Assembly (NCBI GenBank): GCA_964034945.1
Contig: OZ035963.1
Span: 49,006,032 to 49,070,031 of the forward strand
Reading direction: 5' to 3'
Source of the DNA: Chrysopilus asiliformis
Taxonomy: Eukaryota > Arthropoda > Insecta > Diptera > Rhagionidae
Length of the DNA: 64,000 bases
Made by a program: the position numbers and the translations under genes. The notes under the pieces were generated by a model. The model searched no databases, was not told the DNA's origin, and worked only from the letters and a program-made list of their open reading frames with translations. Below are positions 34,613 to 45,359 of the stretch, in pieces (position 1 is the stretch's first letter; each line of letters starts with the position of its first letter).

Positions 34613-35906
34613 TACGAGGGCAGTCCGATAAGTACTTAGCCTACAAAAAAAACGAAAATTTTGAAAAAGTGACCATTTATTTCTCAACATAGTCTCCTTT
34701 TAGCTCGATACACTTGACCCAGCGATGCTCCAACTTCTTTAACCCGTCTGAAAAATACGTTTTCTCGAGGTCTGCAAAGTAGGCCTCCGTAGCGGCGATG
34801 ACCTCCTCATTCGACTCAAATTTCTGCCCGGCGAGTGACTTTTTCAATTTTGGAAACAAAAAGAAGTCGCACGGGGCCAAATCCGGAGAATACGGTGGAT
34901 GGGGCAGCAGTTCGTAGCCCAATTCGACCAATTTGGCCGTGGCGACGGCGGAGGTGTGAGCCGGTGCGTTGTCATGGTGGAAGAGCACTTTTTTCTTCGC
35001 CAAATGGGGCCGTTTTTTCTGCAATTCGGCGTCGAATCGGCCCAATAATTCGGTATAGTAGAGCCCTGTGATCGTTTTGCCCTTCTCCAGGTAGTCGATG
35101 TAGATCATACCTTGTGAATCCCAGAAAACGGTGGCCATCACCTTTCCGGCAGATAGGACAGTCTTCGCCTTCTTCGGAGCACGTTCGCCGGGTAAAGTCC
35201 ACTGTTTCGACTGTTCCTTAGTCTCTGGTGTGTACCAGTGGATCCATGTTTCGTCGACGGTCACGAAACGACGCAGAAAATCCTTCGGATTGTGCTTAAA
35301 CAGCGTCAAACACTGCTGTGAAGTGGTTTCACGGTTGCGCTTGTTGTCCGGAGTGAGCAAACGCGGCACCCATCGCGCCGACAGCTTTCTCATGCCCAAA
35401 ATGTCATGCAGGATATGACCCACGCGGTCTTTTGAGATGCCTACTGTCTCAGCTATCTCGCGCACCTTCAATCGGCGGTCTGCCAATTCGAGATCGTGGA
35501 TTTTTGTTATGTTATCCTCCGTGGTAGCCGTTTTCGTAGCACCTGGGCGTGGCTCATCAAAAACCGACGTGCGACCACGTTGAAACTCGTTACACCAATT
35601 TTTGACGGTCGCCATCGAAGGAGAAGAGTCACCGTACACAGCATCCAAGCGCTCTTTGATTTCGTTGCGCGATTTCCCTTCCAGAAACAAGAATCGAATC
35701 ACCGACCGATATTGCTCTTTTTCCATTTTTCTGAAATCCGCAGACACGCCCGCTTCCATACGCGGTCAAAACAAAACTACGAGTTCGATTCGGCTGAAAT
35801 TTTGACTGTAGTCGTCTATGAGAATGTACTACACGATAGTAAATTTCTCCTGCGATAGTGGCGCCATCGGGCGGTGAGCTAAAGTACTTATCGGACTGCC
35901 CTCGTA
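34613..35906 (-). mobile_element. Complete mariner element, 1294 bp
   Basis: Terminal inverted repeats start TACGAGGGCAGTCCGATAAG and stay paired for about 27 bases. TA is duplicated at 34611-34612 and 35907-35908. It contains one uninterrupted transposase gene on the minus strand, with 147 bases of leader and 64 of trailer. Size, TIR length, TA target and single ORF are those of an intact mariner. Confidence 0.96.
34677..35759 (-). CDS. Mariner transposase, full length
   Basis: A 360-residue DD34D transposase that binds the TIRs and cuts and pastes the element in the nucleus. The N-terminal paired HTH region covers about residues 12-60 and 85-125, with the linker motif WVPRLL at 130-135. 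Catalytic Asp residues are D169 (in VTVDETW), D263 (in HHDNAPAHT) and D298 (in YSPDLAPCDFF), the last two separated by 34 residues. The C-terminus LEHRWVKCIEL then GDYVEK is complete. Mariner transposases are usually about 345-350 residues. A second Met at residue 12 begins MEKEQYRSV, which is where relatives usually start, so the true start may be there. There are no stops or frameshifts, so the insertion looks young. It resembles the irritans/Himar-type branch more than Mos1, but the subfamily needs a tree. Confidence 0.95.
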   Translation of the reverse strand: MEAGVSADFRKMEKEQYRSVIRFLFLEGKSRNEIKERLDAVYGDSSPSMATVKNWCNEFQRGRTSVFDEPRPGATKTATTEDNITKIHDLELADRRLKVREIAETVGISKDRVGHILHDILGMRKLSARWVPRLLTPDNKRNRETTSQQCLTLFKHNPKDFLRRFVTVDETWIHWYTPETKEQSKQWTLPGERAPKKAKTVLSAGKVMATVFWDSQGMIYIDYLEKGKTITGLYYTELLGRFDAELQKKRPHLAKKKVLFHHDNAPAHTSAVATAKLVELGYELLPHPPYSPDLAPCDFFLFPKLKKSLAGQKFESNEEVIAATEAYFADLEKTYFSDGLKKLEHRWVKCIELKGDYVEK

Positions 35907-36080
35907 TAGCTTAAGTTTCATGGTAAAGCGCATGTTAGAATGAAGCAGCATTCGCTGCGGCAGCAAAACTCCATTGGCAGCAAAATTGGTTTTGCTGACT
36001 TCCATCACGGCATGGAGCAGCACAAATCTGCAGTAAAATCAATTTGACAGTTCTCGTTTGTTTGATTTTCTCGTGAAATT

Positions 36081-36452
36081 TTGTTAATTTTTCTATTCGT
36101 TCATAAAAAGTCTACAGTAATTGATGATTTGGATAAAATTAGCGTTCTGCGAATGTTCCAACCTGAAAAATATGATCTGTCAAAATTTACTGCTCGGGTA
36201 GCGGCAGCTAAAATAGAACTAGCGCTAAAAAAGCAGCGAGAAGTACCCGCTCTATCTTTAGAAAGCGACTTGCAGCCGGAGTCCTACCTGGAGGCCAATG
36301 TTTGCAAGAGCATTGATCTCCGGGACAAGTGGGGGACAGGAGTTGTCACACCACCGGAAGTGCACTCAGAAAAATGGTGGCTAACTCGACGACCTACATA
36401 CGGCATAATTGGCCTCGGGCAGGCGCGCGTTCGCCTGCATGTGGGCAAGTAA
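36081..36452 (+). other. Unidentified ORF, 123 codons
   Basis: An open frame with a hydrophilic, lysine- and glutamate-rich middle (EKYDLSKFTARVAAAKIELA). I do not recognise it. It lies between the mariner and the LINE remnant and has an AG-preceded start region at about 36107 that could be an acceptor, but no donor or partner exon is evident. It may be transposon debris. Confidence 0.25.
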
Positions 36453-36639
36453 AACTGAGTTGACCTGTGGTCGGAGAAATTCTGAAATTAAGCCACCAGC
36501 AGGTGAAGTGGGGCATTGGGAGCTGCACGAGTTGACCTTAGATAGGTTAACTCTGACCGCTAGCTGGCTTACAGAAACCTCTGTAAGGTCAGAGTTAACC
36601 TGACAAAAAGTTGACCTGACAAAAAGTTGAGTGTGGACA

Positions 36640-36894
36640 TAACGGTATATACAGACGGTTCCAAAATGGATAACCTGACTGGCGCTGGACTGTTCTGCGA
36701 GGAGCTCGGAGTGGAGTGATCGTTCAAATTAGACAACTATGCTACGGTTTTTCAAGCCGAAGTAATGGCAATCAAAAAAGAGAGTCTGCTTCTGTTGGAC
36801 CTTGCAGTAACTGAAAAGGATATCTGCATCTGCTCAGACAGTCAAGCAGCCATCAAAGCGATTTCTTCACACACTGCCAAATCTAAGCTTGTGC
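36640..36894 (+). pseudogene. LINE RNase H domain remnant
   Basis: The frame reads DITVYTDGSKMDNLTGAGLF, then FQAEVMAIKKES, then ICICSDSQAAIKAIS. It shows the RNase H Asp (YTDGS), Glu (FQAE) and Asp (SDSQAA) of I/R1/Jockey-type non-LTR retrotransposons. A TGA follows LGVE and the frame ends after KSKLVQ. The RT domain upstream is not recognisable. It is separated from its C-terminal part (37625-38173) by mariner debris. Confidence 0.82.
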
Positions 36895-37008
36895 AGTGAT
36901 GCATTGTTATGACTTGTGACATATGTCATTTTATTCTACTGACATTAATCTTCAAAACTACACAAGTTACGTTCCGTAAAAATAACAACGTCATAGCGTT
37001 AAAGCTGT

Positions 37009-37592
37009 TTGAAAATGTCAAGTTTTGTGCCTGAAAACGTGCATTCGCGGCACGCATTACTTTTTCTCTTTAATCAAAAGAAAAAGGCCGCTGAAAGCCA
37101 TCGTTTGCTAGTAGAGACTTACGATGATCATTCCCCAACCATAAAAACATATGAAACGTGGTTTCGACAATTCAAAAGTGGTGATTTCAACATCCAGGAC
37201 AAAAAACGTGTCTGGTGGGACCAGATTGGTGTCGTATATTATGAACTGTTGAAACCTGGAGAGACAGTTAATACTGATCGTTACCGACAACAAATGATCA
37301 ATTTGAACCATGAATTGATCAAAAAACGTCCGCAATACGCTGAAAGACATGGTAAGGTGATTGTGCAGCATGACAACGTGCCGTCTCACACAGCAAAATC
37401 AGTCAAAGAAGTGTTCAAATCACTTGGATGCGAAGTATTGCCGCACCCGCTGTACTCTCCAGACCTGGCCCCATCTGACTACTATCTTTTTGGTTTAGCT
37501 CGAAGGAGAAACAGTTCTTTTGGGATGGCAGCCATAAATTGCCTGGGAGATGGGCGAAATGTGTAAAATCAAATGGACAATACTTTGAATAA
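37009..37592 (+). pseudogene. Internally deleted mariner transposase
   Basis: An N-terminal HTH piece (HSRHALLFLFNQKKKAAESH) is followed directly by RVWWDQIGVVYYELLKPGET, so about 130-140 residues with the first catalytic Asp are missing. The HDNVPSHTAK and YSPDLAPSDYYLF blocks follow, with 34 residues between their Asp residues. A second deletion and frame change occur at about 37500, after which the true end is readable in another frame as KLPGRWAKCV then NGQYFE and TAA at 37590-37592. It is closer to mauritiana/Hsmar-type mariners than to the intact copy at 34677. No matching TIRs are seen, so the element is truncated as well. Confidence 0.85.
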
Positions 37593-37624
37593 ATAAATTT
37601 TAACTATCCATTGTAAATAACATG

Positions 37625-38173
37625 TTTTCGTTAGCGAAAAAACCGGAAAAGACTTACCGACACACCTGGTATGTACAGTACAGTCAACCCATTTCTGTTG
37701 GGTTTCCGATTCAAACCCTCAAACTGCAACTTAAGCAGTGGGTGGATCAGGAGAACCAAAAACTTTGGTCCACGTGCGAGATCGGCACTACAACAAAGGA
37801 ATTATGGGGTAGCTTAAATGCGAACCTTACTAAGAGCCTCTTAAATGTGGAACGGAATCCCCTTCGTCTAATGACTTGAATTCTAACTGTGCACTCTCTC
37901 CTGAAGGACCACGCCTTCAAGATGAGGCTGGTGGATAATTCACAATGCTGCGGAGAAGAGCAGGAAACGGTGGAGCATTTCTTGTGTCACTGTTCAGCCT
38001 TAACCCGTTCTCGCGTCAAATGCTTCGGCCATCCCTTCCTAGAGGAACTCCATGAGGCAGGAACTCAGGGCTGGGAGCCGATTCGGGAATATGTCGGGAT
38101 GGCTAAACAACCGTACTTGAGCTCAATCTGCTCCAGCGAGGGACATCGGAGGTGTACAATGGGCCCAACTTGA
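37625..38173 (+). pseudogene. LINE C-terminal region remnant
   Basis: Continues the LINE of 36640: KTYRHTWYVQYSQP, then WSTCEIGTTTKELW and RNPLRLMT, then a TGA (37877-37879), then in the same frame LLKDHAFKMRLVDN and a Cys/His cluster CCGEEQETVEHFLCHC. That cluster is the degenerate C-terminal zinc-knuckle region of I/R1/Jockey-type LINEs. The 3' UTR ends in ACCAACCAACCAA at about 38215-38228, a short tail repeat typical of some LINEs. Confidence 0.83.
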
Positions 38174-38224
38174 GGCTTACGTGCGTGGGGTTCCCTTGTG
38201 AGCCCCCCTCCTATCAAACCAACC

Positions 38225-38410
38225 AACCAAATCTGTTTAGAATATGATTTTACATAACCGTTCCATACATCAAAATCCAATCGGACCGCTCCCTTCCCCG
38301 TCTCCTATACAAATGGATTTTTTTAGATAAATATTTTGTCTGTCATCATATAGAGTATCTGACGATTGGACCCTAGCAATTGTAGCTTTTCTTATGTTTA
38401 TTTAGATATT
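38225..38410 (+). repeat. Family E 3' fragment
   Basis: Carries CATACATCAAAATCCAATCG and GTCATCATATAGAGTATCTG followed by GACGATTGG and TAGCTTTTCTTATGTTT. It is one of two uninterrupted references for the Helitron insertion at 54825. Confidence 0.8.
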
Positions 38411-40736
38411 TTTTTTACATCGGTGGCACAGACGTTTTTAAAGCCTTGAGCTAAAAAATGATCCGAAAAAGGTTGGACAACTTGAGACCCTCAAATTTTT
38501 CCTGCGCTTTCGGCCATAGTTTTTCTACATCCGCCTCTTGTAGAATATCAAAATTTTATTCGCCTTGAATTTCTAATGCCTTTGGGAAGCACACCTGATA
38601 CACCTTTTACCATTTAAATCTTTTCCGTGGAATCCAAAACTTTTTTAAGCAAAAACTTTCCGGTACCGTACTTTCTGCAGTAGGCGATTCCAATTTCAAT
38701 TAGCACAGATTGTGATTTTTCATAAAATTATTAAGAGTTTGACAGGAAATTTCTACCAGACGGTCGTTCACATTTTTAACGGAAATTTTCCATCCAAATT
38801 TTTCAGGTCGTCATAATTAATTTGTGACAGATGTCGCATATGAAAAGGGTTTTCCTCTCAAAATGAAAGAAAAATCTAATTTTCGCCTTTCTTATCACAG
38901 CTACGAACACAAAAAACAACATAAATCTTTGCATCTTAACTTTGAGTTGAGAAAATTCAAGAAAAAAAATTACCACGACCTACGCAAAAACCAGCAGTTA
39001 TGTCAGATACAGCGAAAAGGAGACTCAAATCAAAGTGAATTAACTGCATTTGACATTTTTCAAATGATCACGATTAACAATTCAAATTGTAGGGAGTAAA
39101 GTTTGGAAATTTTTGGAAAAGTTTATTATACCCCCTAAATAACATTAAAATGTCATCAGATTTTGTATGTCTTACGTCTTCTTCAATATGCTTTATTCTT
39201 AATTTTCATACCCCATTTCACCCTCAAATAAATCTAAAATTTCTCTCAATTTTCACCGAATAAAACGGCAGTTTAATTGAGAGCCAAAGAAAATTAATTC
39301 TACGCAATCTACAAGGAAAATCGGTAAATGGGAGCGTGTGATAAAGAAATATTTCTTTGTTGTTACCGAAAAGATGGATGATTTTTCGGGTGGATTTCGG
39401 GGGGTTGAGTTTTCTGAGTTTTCTCGTCCCAACAACGATTTAGTTACACTGAATTAACTCGAGCTACAGTGAATTACTCAAAGTTTTATAGCCTAAGGAG
39501 GGAAAAACTCTCCTGGGGTGAGTAATTTCCCACAGGGTTGCGTTAGGTTTAATTGGAAGAAGTGAAGTTTTATCGCCTCTTATTGTTAGGTCGAAGCTCA
39601 AATTCAAGCCTAAAATTACCCTTTCTACGATGAAATTCTAGAGCAAAAAACTTCTTGTGAATTTCGATTAGTTTTTAAGGCAATGTAATTCGAAAAAAAA
39701 ACTCAGCTTAATATGATGGGAAAAACCTTTGCACATACGAATTTACCACCCCCAAACCATAACAGCATTTTTTTTTGTTTATTTTCTTTATAGGATTTCT
39801 TTAACGAAATCTTCTTTTTTGTTGTTGCACGTACTTTAATTTCAAACGCTCCTGCCAAGGCAAGAAACAGTCAAGAATAACCAAACTTTGGCCATGAAAA
39901 GCTCGATTCTAGAGTATATAAAAGTAAATTTTTAGACCTTGTAGCGGTGAGGCAAGAAGCAAAAGTTTTTATTGTTCCATGACCTTTTTTTTACAACAAA
40001 GAAAATGGAAGGCTCTTTCAAAAGGTTTTCCAGATATGAGAGGAACTCGGAGACAAAAGGATCTCTGTTTTCTTTCTTAAGTATTGTTGACTGTGTAGCG
40101 CAAAAGTACCAACTAAGTAACAATGAAAACCTATTTTTTCACAAGGTTTTTTTTTGCTGTTTTTCAATAAAACGAAAAAAAATATATCCACATTGGTGTG
40201 TATAAGAAACAACATTCCAGGATATGTTTACAATGAAAGTACTTGGTAAAAAAAAATCCTTCACAAGCAAGGCAAGCGAGACTATTATATGGATCGAGTC
40301 CAATGAAACCGACTTTTCACCAAAACAACAAATTTCCCTTTTTTCCTGTCAACATTGTGAGCGTGAAAATTTTATTGCTTTTAGTATAATGAAAAGAAAA
40401 TAAAATTCTATAATTATATGCTCCGTTGGCACAACTTTTTTACATTCAAATTGCGGCAATTTGCACTGGAATTACTTTTATTGCCGTTCGCTGCATTCAA
40501 TTGGAGTTTTGGAAAATACTTTCCCAGCAAGTCCTGCTTAGTTGAACACTGATTCCATAAGGACTTGCAGAAGAATTCATTTGAACTTTAAAAACTGTTG
40601 TATTCGACTTTTCAACGCAGATTTTCACGAGTTGTTGCAGAAAATTTCTAATTACTAGCAGTAAAAGGAAATTGTAATGGAAATTTTATTCAGTTTTCAT
40701 AAAAATCGATAATTTGTTAAATTTATTCTACAGGGT

Positions 40737-40737
<1 letters not shown>
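38411..40737. other. No gene recognised
   Basis: ORFs at 38824-39099, 39253-39435 and 39932-40215 are short, AT-biased and lack motifs. No TIRs are seen. Confidence 0.45.

Positions 40738-40768
<31 letters not shown>
40738..40768. repeat. Poly-C run of 31
   Basis: A pure C run directly following GGGTA, at the place where other family B copies have a short GGGGTACCCCCC motif. Confidence 0.9.
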
Positions 40769-40769
<1 letters not shown>

Positions 40770-40771
<2 letters not shown>

Positions 40772-41050
40772 TAATGGTCCATTTTTGCCCATTAACGAAC
40801 TTAGTCTTGTATTTTACGAAAAACGAATCTGCGTAAAATTTCAAGTCTGTAGCTCAATCCGTGCGCCCGCAATCGACGCCACATACGGACGGACAGACGA
40901 ACGGACAGACGGACGGACATGCAAAATTCAATTTCTTTTATCATTCTAAACATACTGGTGTAATTCATTTTTGTGTGTGATGACGGGATCTTGGGGTTAC
41001 AAACGGTAAGGCAAATTTAATATACCCTTTGGTTTCACCATACGGGTATA
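40770..41050 (-). mobile_element. Family B element, truncated
   Basis: Reverse-oriented copy with CCTAATGGTCCATTTTTGCC, AAGTCTGTAGCTCAATCCGT, a GGACGGACAGACG tract and the terminal GGTTTCACCATACGGGTATA. The half beyond the poly-C run is missing. Confidence 0.82.
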
Positions 41051-41412
41051 AAAAATGCCAGTAAAGAGGAATACGCCGCAGGTGAAAGTTTTTAGATATG
41101 GGCTTGTTTGAAAAAAATATGTTAATACAAATTATTTTCCCCAGCTGAAGTAGGGCATGTTTTGCATAGTTAGTAATTGTTTTTTAGGTTATAATAAATT
41201 ATATTACTAAACTGAATAAAGGGCTGTCTATAATATACGTTATGCTATTTTTTTGCCTTTCGAAAACCCTCTCCCCCTCCTCCTCCACTTCCTTCTCCAC
41301 CTCCTCCTCCACCTCTAGCTCGATTAGTTTTTTTTTAGTTTTGTACACAGACTGACAGACAGAAAGACATTTTTGTAAGAATGCTCCAATAGACGAAGGA
41401 GCAAGCGCGGTG
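41051..41412. other. No gene; polypyrimidine tract
   Basis: Holds a CTC/CTT-rich tract at 41268-41320 and a short ACAGACTGACAGACAGA stretch at 41347. Otherwise nothing. Confidence 0.5.
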
Positions 41413-41416
41413 TTAA

Positions 41417-41584
41417 CCCTTTCAGTACATATTTTTTTCTATGGGGGTTAAAAATACTCTCTATACAAATTAATGATGTTTAAGCTATTAGTATTCATTT
41501 AAAACAAAAAAAAAAAAAAATTACGTCCACTGTAGTCCAGCTTTTTACTCAAAAAATCAAAATTGGGTCACATCACAAATGCAT
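41417..41584. mobile_element. piggyBac-like MITE (CCCTTTCAGTACAT), left part
   Basis: Follows TTAA at 41413-41416. The sequence matches 47934-48110 (TTCTATGGGGGTTAAAAAT, GTCCACTGTAGTCCAGC). It stops at the TTAA where the next MITE begins; the right half is absent. Confidence 0.78.
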
Positions 41585-41588
41585 TTAA

Positions 41589-41699
41589 CCCTTTCAGTCA
41601 CCACGTACACTATAGTGTACACACTTTCTACCAAGTCAAGTTATGAGTTATGGCTTCTGAAAAGTGTGTACACTATAGTGTACGTGGTGACTGAAAGGG
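41589..41699. mobile_element. piggyBac-like MITE, 111 bp, palindromic
   Basis: TTAA at 41585-41588 and 41700-41703. The inverted ends run about 40 bp: CCCTTTCAGTCACCACGTAC, then ACTATAGTGTACACACTTT. ACTATAGT is itself palindromic. The CCC...GGG ends with TTAA are the piggyBac signature. Confidence 0.9.
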
Positions 41700-42190
41700 T
41701 TAAGCAAACCCCCGCACCTTTTTGCCCTACACAATAAAAATGTGACTTTTTATGGGCAACCTCTCATTCGGAACAAAAATCTAGTTTCAGGGAGTATATT
41801 TGGAACTGTCCCAAATGCGAGACGGAACGGTTCAAGACAAAGTGGCGCCCGGAACGAAACCTGTATTTGACACCCCAAATGTGATGAAACACATTTTGTA
41901 TGAATGGTTGGAAATTTCGAATGACCAATCCGAAAGAAGAGGTTTGTCTTAATTTATATTTGTGATTATATCTAGTTAAAAAAGGTAGTTCTTCGATATG
42001 CTACAAAATTACGACGCAGGCAAATGTTTTATTAAAAAAATGCAGCTAGACAGAAATTATAAAACAAAATCCGCCGCAGGAAAAATTTGTATTTAAAACA
42101 TGCATAAAATTGATTGTGCGAAAAATCTTATCTACGGAGGTCTAATACACCATCAAATTAGGGTTGCCATCCGGCCCTCTTTTCACTGGG

Positions 42191-42567
42191 ACCACAGAAC
42201 TATATAACATAGAACAACTGTCACCATACAAAGCTCTGCTGAAAAATGGTCCCAAAAGTATTTCCCTCTTTATCGTACTTGAACGCGTCCACTGAACTGT
42301 CTGAACTGTATAAGGTCGCGAGATTCAAATTTAGTTTGCCGCGAAATTCAAATTTCACAAGTTTGAGACTAACTTTAGGCGCAAACAAATAACTTTAGGC
42401 GCCAACACCATTCTGAAAGTCTATTTTCCTTTGACAGCTCACGGTTTAAACGAGAGGACTATATTTATTTTCATACGATTATCTTGCTCTTACTTGACTC
42501 GTTTTGATTCACTGAACTGTATTGAAATGAGACCATTTGAGACAGCAAATCGAGCGATCTAGTATAT
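42191..42567 (+). repeat. Dispersed repeat, paired with 60766-61102
   Basis: Shares ACTATATAACATAGAACAAC, TTTAGGCGCCAACACCATTC, CAGCTCACGGTTTAAACGAG and AGCAAATCGAGCGATCTAGT with an inverted copy at 60766-61102. No coding potential or terminal repeats are evident. Confidence 0.85.
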
Positions 42568-42569
42568 CT

Positions 42570-44530
42570 ATGACTGGGACGCTGTCGTCTATTTAAAGTA
42601 AATAGTTCGGGGGTATTTTTGTTCTTTTTGAACGAGCCCAGGGCAGCAGAATGCTAGCTTTGAAAAGCAAGTGACCCTACATTAATCCTTTACTGCATGA
42701 ATTTTTATATTTGGCTGAAAATTTGCTATCTGAAAGTAAACCACAATATAAATTCGGTAAAAATGTTTAAAAAATTCTGGCGTTAAAATATGGAAAATTG
42801 AAACACTGAATTTAAGAATAAAAAAAATCCGTAGATTGAATATTTTTTTTATTTTTCTATGTGTGACCGTTAAAAATTTTAACTATTTGCCAGTTTTTAT
42901 TAGTAACAAAATACGATACTCAAAACTACACGAGCCTCCCCTCCTCTTTCGGCGGCACAACGCTGATAGTCAACCTATTCCCACACTAAGAATTTAAAGA
43001 AAAAATATTATCCTATTCATAAAATAAAAGTTTAAAGAAAAAGTTTAAAATTAAATTTAAATGCGTACATTTTCAAAAAAAAAAATCCTTATAATCTCTT
43101 TACAACCATCTTACAACCATCGCAAAGCGATATTATCATAAAAAGAAGTTTTAAATGATATTTTTCATGACATTAATTGAGCATAGCGAACAATTAAAAG
43201 AAAGCCATTCGTAAATAATAACCAGAATAAAGAAGCAATTAAAATTATAAACCACAACGTCACAAAAAGAAATAAAAAATCGAGAGGAATTCAAATATCT
43301 TGCCGACAGTGGCAATTATTTAAAATCCCACAGCAAACATTGTCTTGCTGTCTAGAATTTTTGTCCCATCCTCCCACAACCTCAATTATTTTTATCACTT
43401 TTTTTTCATTTCAGACATTCCTTTTCCGTTTCTGGGAGGTGAAAATAAACTTCCTTAGGCAATTAATAAAAGGAATCTTGCTTCCGTTTTGTTACTGGGA
43501 TATTTAGATTTGTAATAAAATACAAAATGTTTTAAGAATAACACGACGAGCCCTTAGGCACTGTTTAGACGAATGTCTGATAGTTAAATTTATATTCGAA
43601 ACGTTACTAATTTTCTAATAACAAAGAGTTTTTTTTAGAATTTTACAGGATGTTTTTGACTGTTTTTTTTTATCAAAACACTTGTAGAGCTTCGTTTAGA
43701 ATAAATGGTAAATATGGATAAAATCTCACAAAAGACGAAAAACACCAAAATCCCCGTATCGTTCTATACCCGAGAGCTCTACCCGAGAGCTTTACCGGAG
43801 CGCTCTACCCGAGAGCTCTAGCAGAGAGCTCTACCAGAGAGTTGAACCAGGAACCTCTGCACTATCTCTCCAAAAACCAGAATCAAATTTTTGAAATTTT
43901 AAGAACTTCGGGTCTTACTTTTCGGAGGTCCACAACTTGCACGAAGATTTTTGTGGTTAAAACACTTCCGTCAAGAAATGACTTCTCTCATGATGAAAAC
44001 CGGATCTAAATTCCTTCATCGATTCAAGAGAGATCAAGAGAGATCAAGATAGGGAGTCTCCTCTCTTTCTCCTTTCGTTCTTTCGACCATCCTGAGCTGT
44101 GCTTCGGCATTAAAGGGTCTTCCCCTAAGCTCTGGCTGGAACTATAAGAAAAAGAAGGTTGAGGAGTTTTGAAAAGCGACATAGCCTCTACCCCTCTCTG
44201 AACCCAATGGAAAAGTTCCATTAAGATCGGTTCGACCGTTATTGAGAAGTTTTAGGAGAAAATAAATCGAATTCTCTATACCAGCGTTCTCCAAACTGGG
44301 AGGCGTGGACTAGTCTAAGGGGAGGCGCGAATATTAGCCAGTATTGACAAAAAAAAGTGCACGTCCAGCTAATACAATATGTAAAATATAGGTACATATT
44401 AACTACTATGCTGCTGATGCTACCCTTACCCCGTAGCAAACATAACGGTTCAAATATTTTTAAGGGAGCCGTGGTAAAATAAAGTTTGGAAACCACTGCT
44501 CTATACAATGAACATAAAAATTGAATTTTT
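42570..44530. other. No gene recognised; palindromic 14-mers at 43767-43850
   Basis: At 43767-43850 imperfect tandem copies of CTCTACCCGAGAG, each self-complementary, lie in a row. At 44095-44165 is a fragment also seen at 27967. The remainder shows nothing. Confidence 0.5.
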
Positions 44531-44654
44531 TACTTTTTTATATGTAGTCTAATAAAGTATTGTATTCATTAAAAATTTCGCTCTCTTAATTTTGCCTAAA
44601 AAACATTTCCCAAGCACTCCTGAGTCGATTGCAGCATTATTACAAAAATGTCTT

Positions 44655-44822
44655 CCAATTTGTCAATCTGTCAATCTGTCAATCTGTCACTCTGTCAATC
44701 TGTCAATCTGGCAATCTGTCAATCTGTCAATCTGTCAATCTGTCATTCTGCCAATCTGCCAATCTGTCAATCTGTCAATCTGTCAATCTGTAAATCTGTC
44801 AATCTGTCAATCTGTCAGTCTT
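44655..44822 (+). repeat. (TCTGTCAA)n octamer array
   Basis: About 20 copies of an 8-base unit with single-base variants (TCTGGCAA, TCTGCCAA, TCTGTCAC). It occupies the place where the other family F copy at 30480 has only CTGTCTGTCAGTC, so it expanded in this copy. Confidence 0.92.
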
Positions 44823-45359
44823 TAACTCTCTCTATTTGTCTGTGTACCAGATTTCTCAAAAACTAATATAGCTAGAGCCATGCAATTTTACAGGCATGTT
44901 TGGTCCAGGAATGAGACAATCCTATCAGCTTTTGGTGGAAATCCGTTAACCGAAAGTAACCAAAATGGCGGATTTTAAAAATCGCATTTTCGTTTTCTGT
45001 TATTTACTCCGAAACTATGCGTTTTACATCTTATGTGCAAAAAGTTGGAGACAAGAAAATTTCTTACTAGATTATCGACATATACCGTTATTTTAAAAAC
45101 CGTTATTTTAAAGCCATTATCGACATATACCGTTATTTTTTTTTAAATCAGTTTTTTACGATTATCTCGAAAATAAACGGATTTTGGTGGTTTAATGTAT
45201 GACGTGAATTGAAGAGAAGAAAATAATGTTTTTCCAAATTTCGTATTTTACCGTTATCCAATATATTTTACCGTTATCGAGATATTATCATTAAAATTTA
45301 AAAAAAATATATATGTTTGCGAATTGCTTGCAAACTAACGGGTTTTCAAAATAAAAACA

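Noticed and set aside
34835..35858. Plus-strand ORFs across the mariner (for example 35131-35418, 35496-35858)
   Set aside because: Antisense shadows of the transposase gene.
37009..37566. Intact 185-residue mariner transposase
   Set aside because: Lacks the region with the first catalytic Asp, and its last 20 or so codons are out of frame with the real C-terminus.
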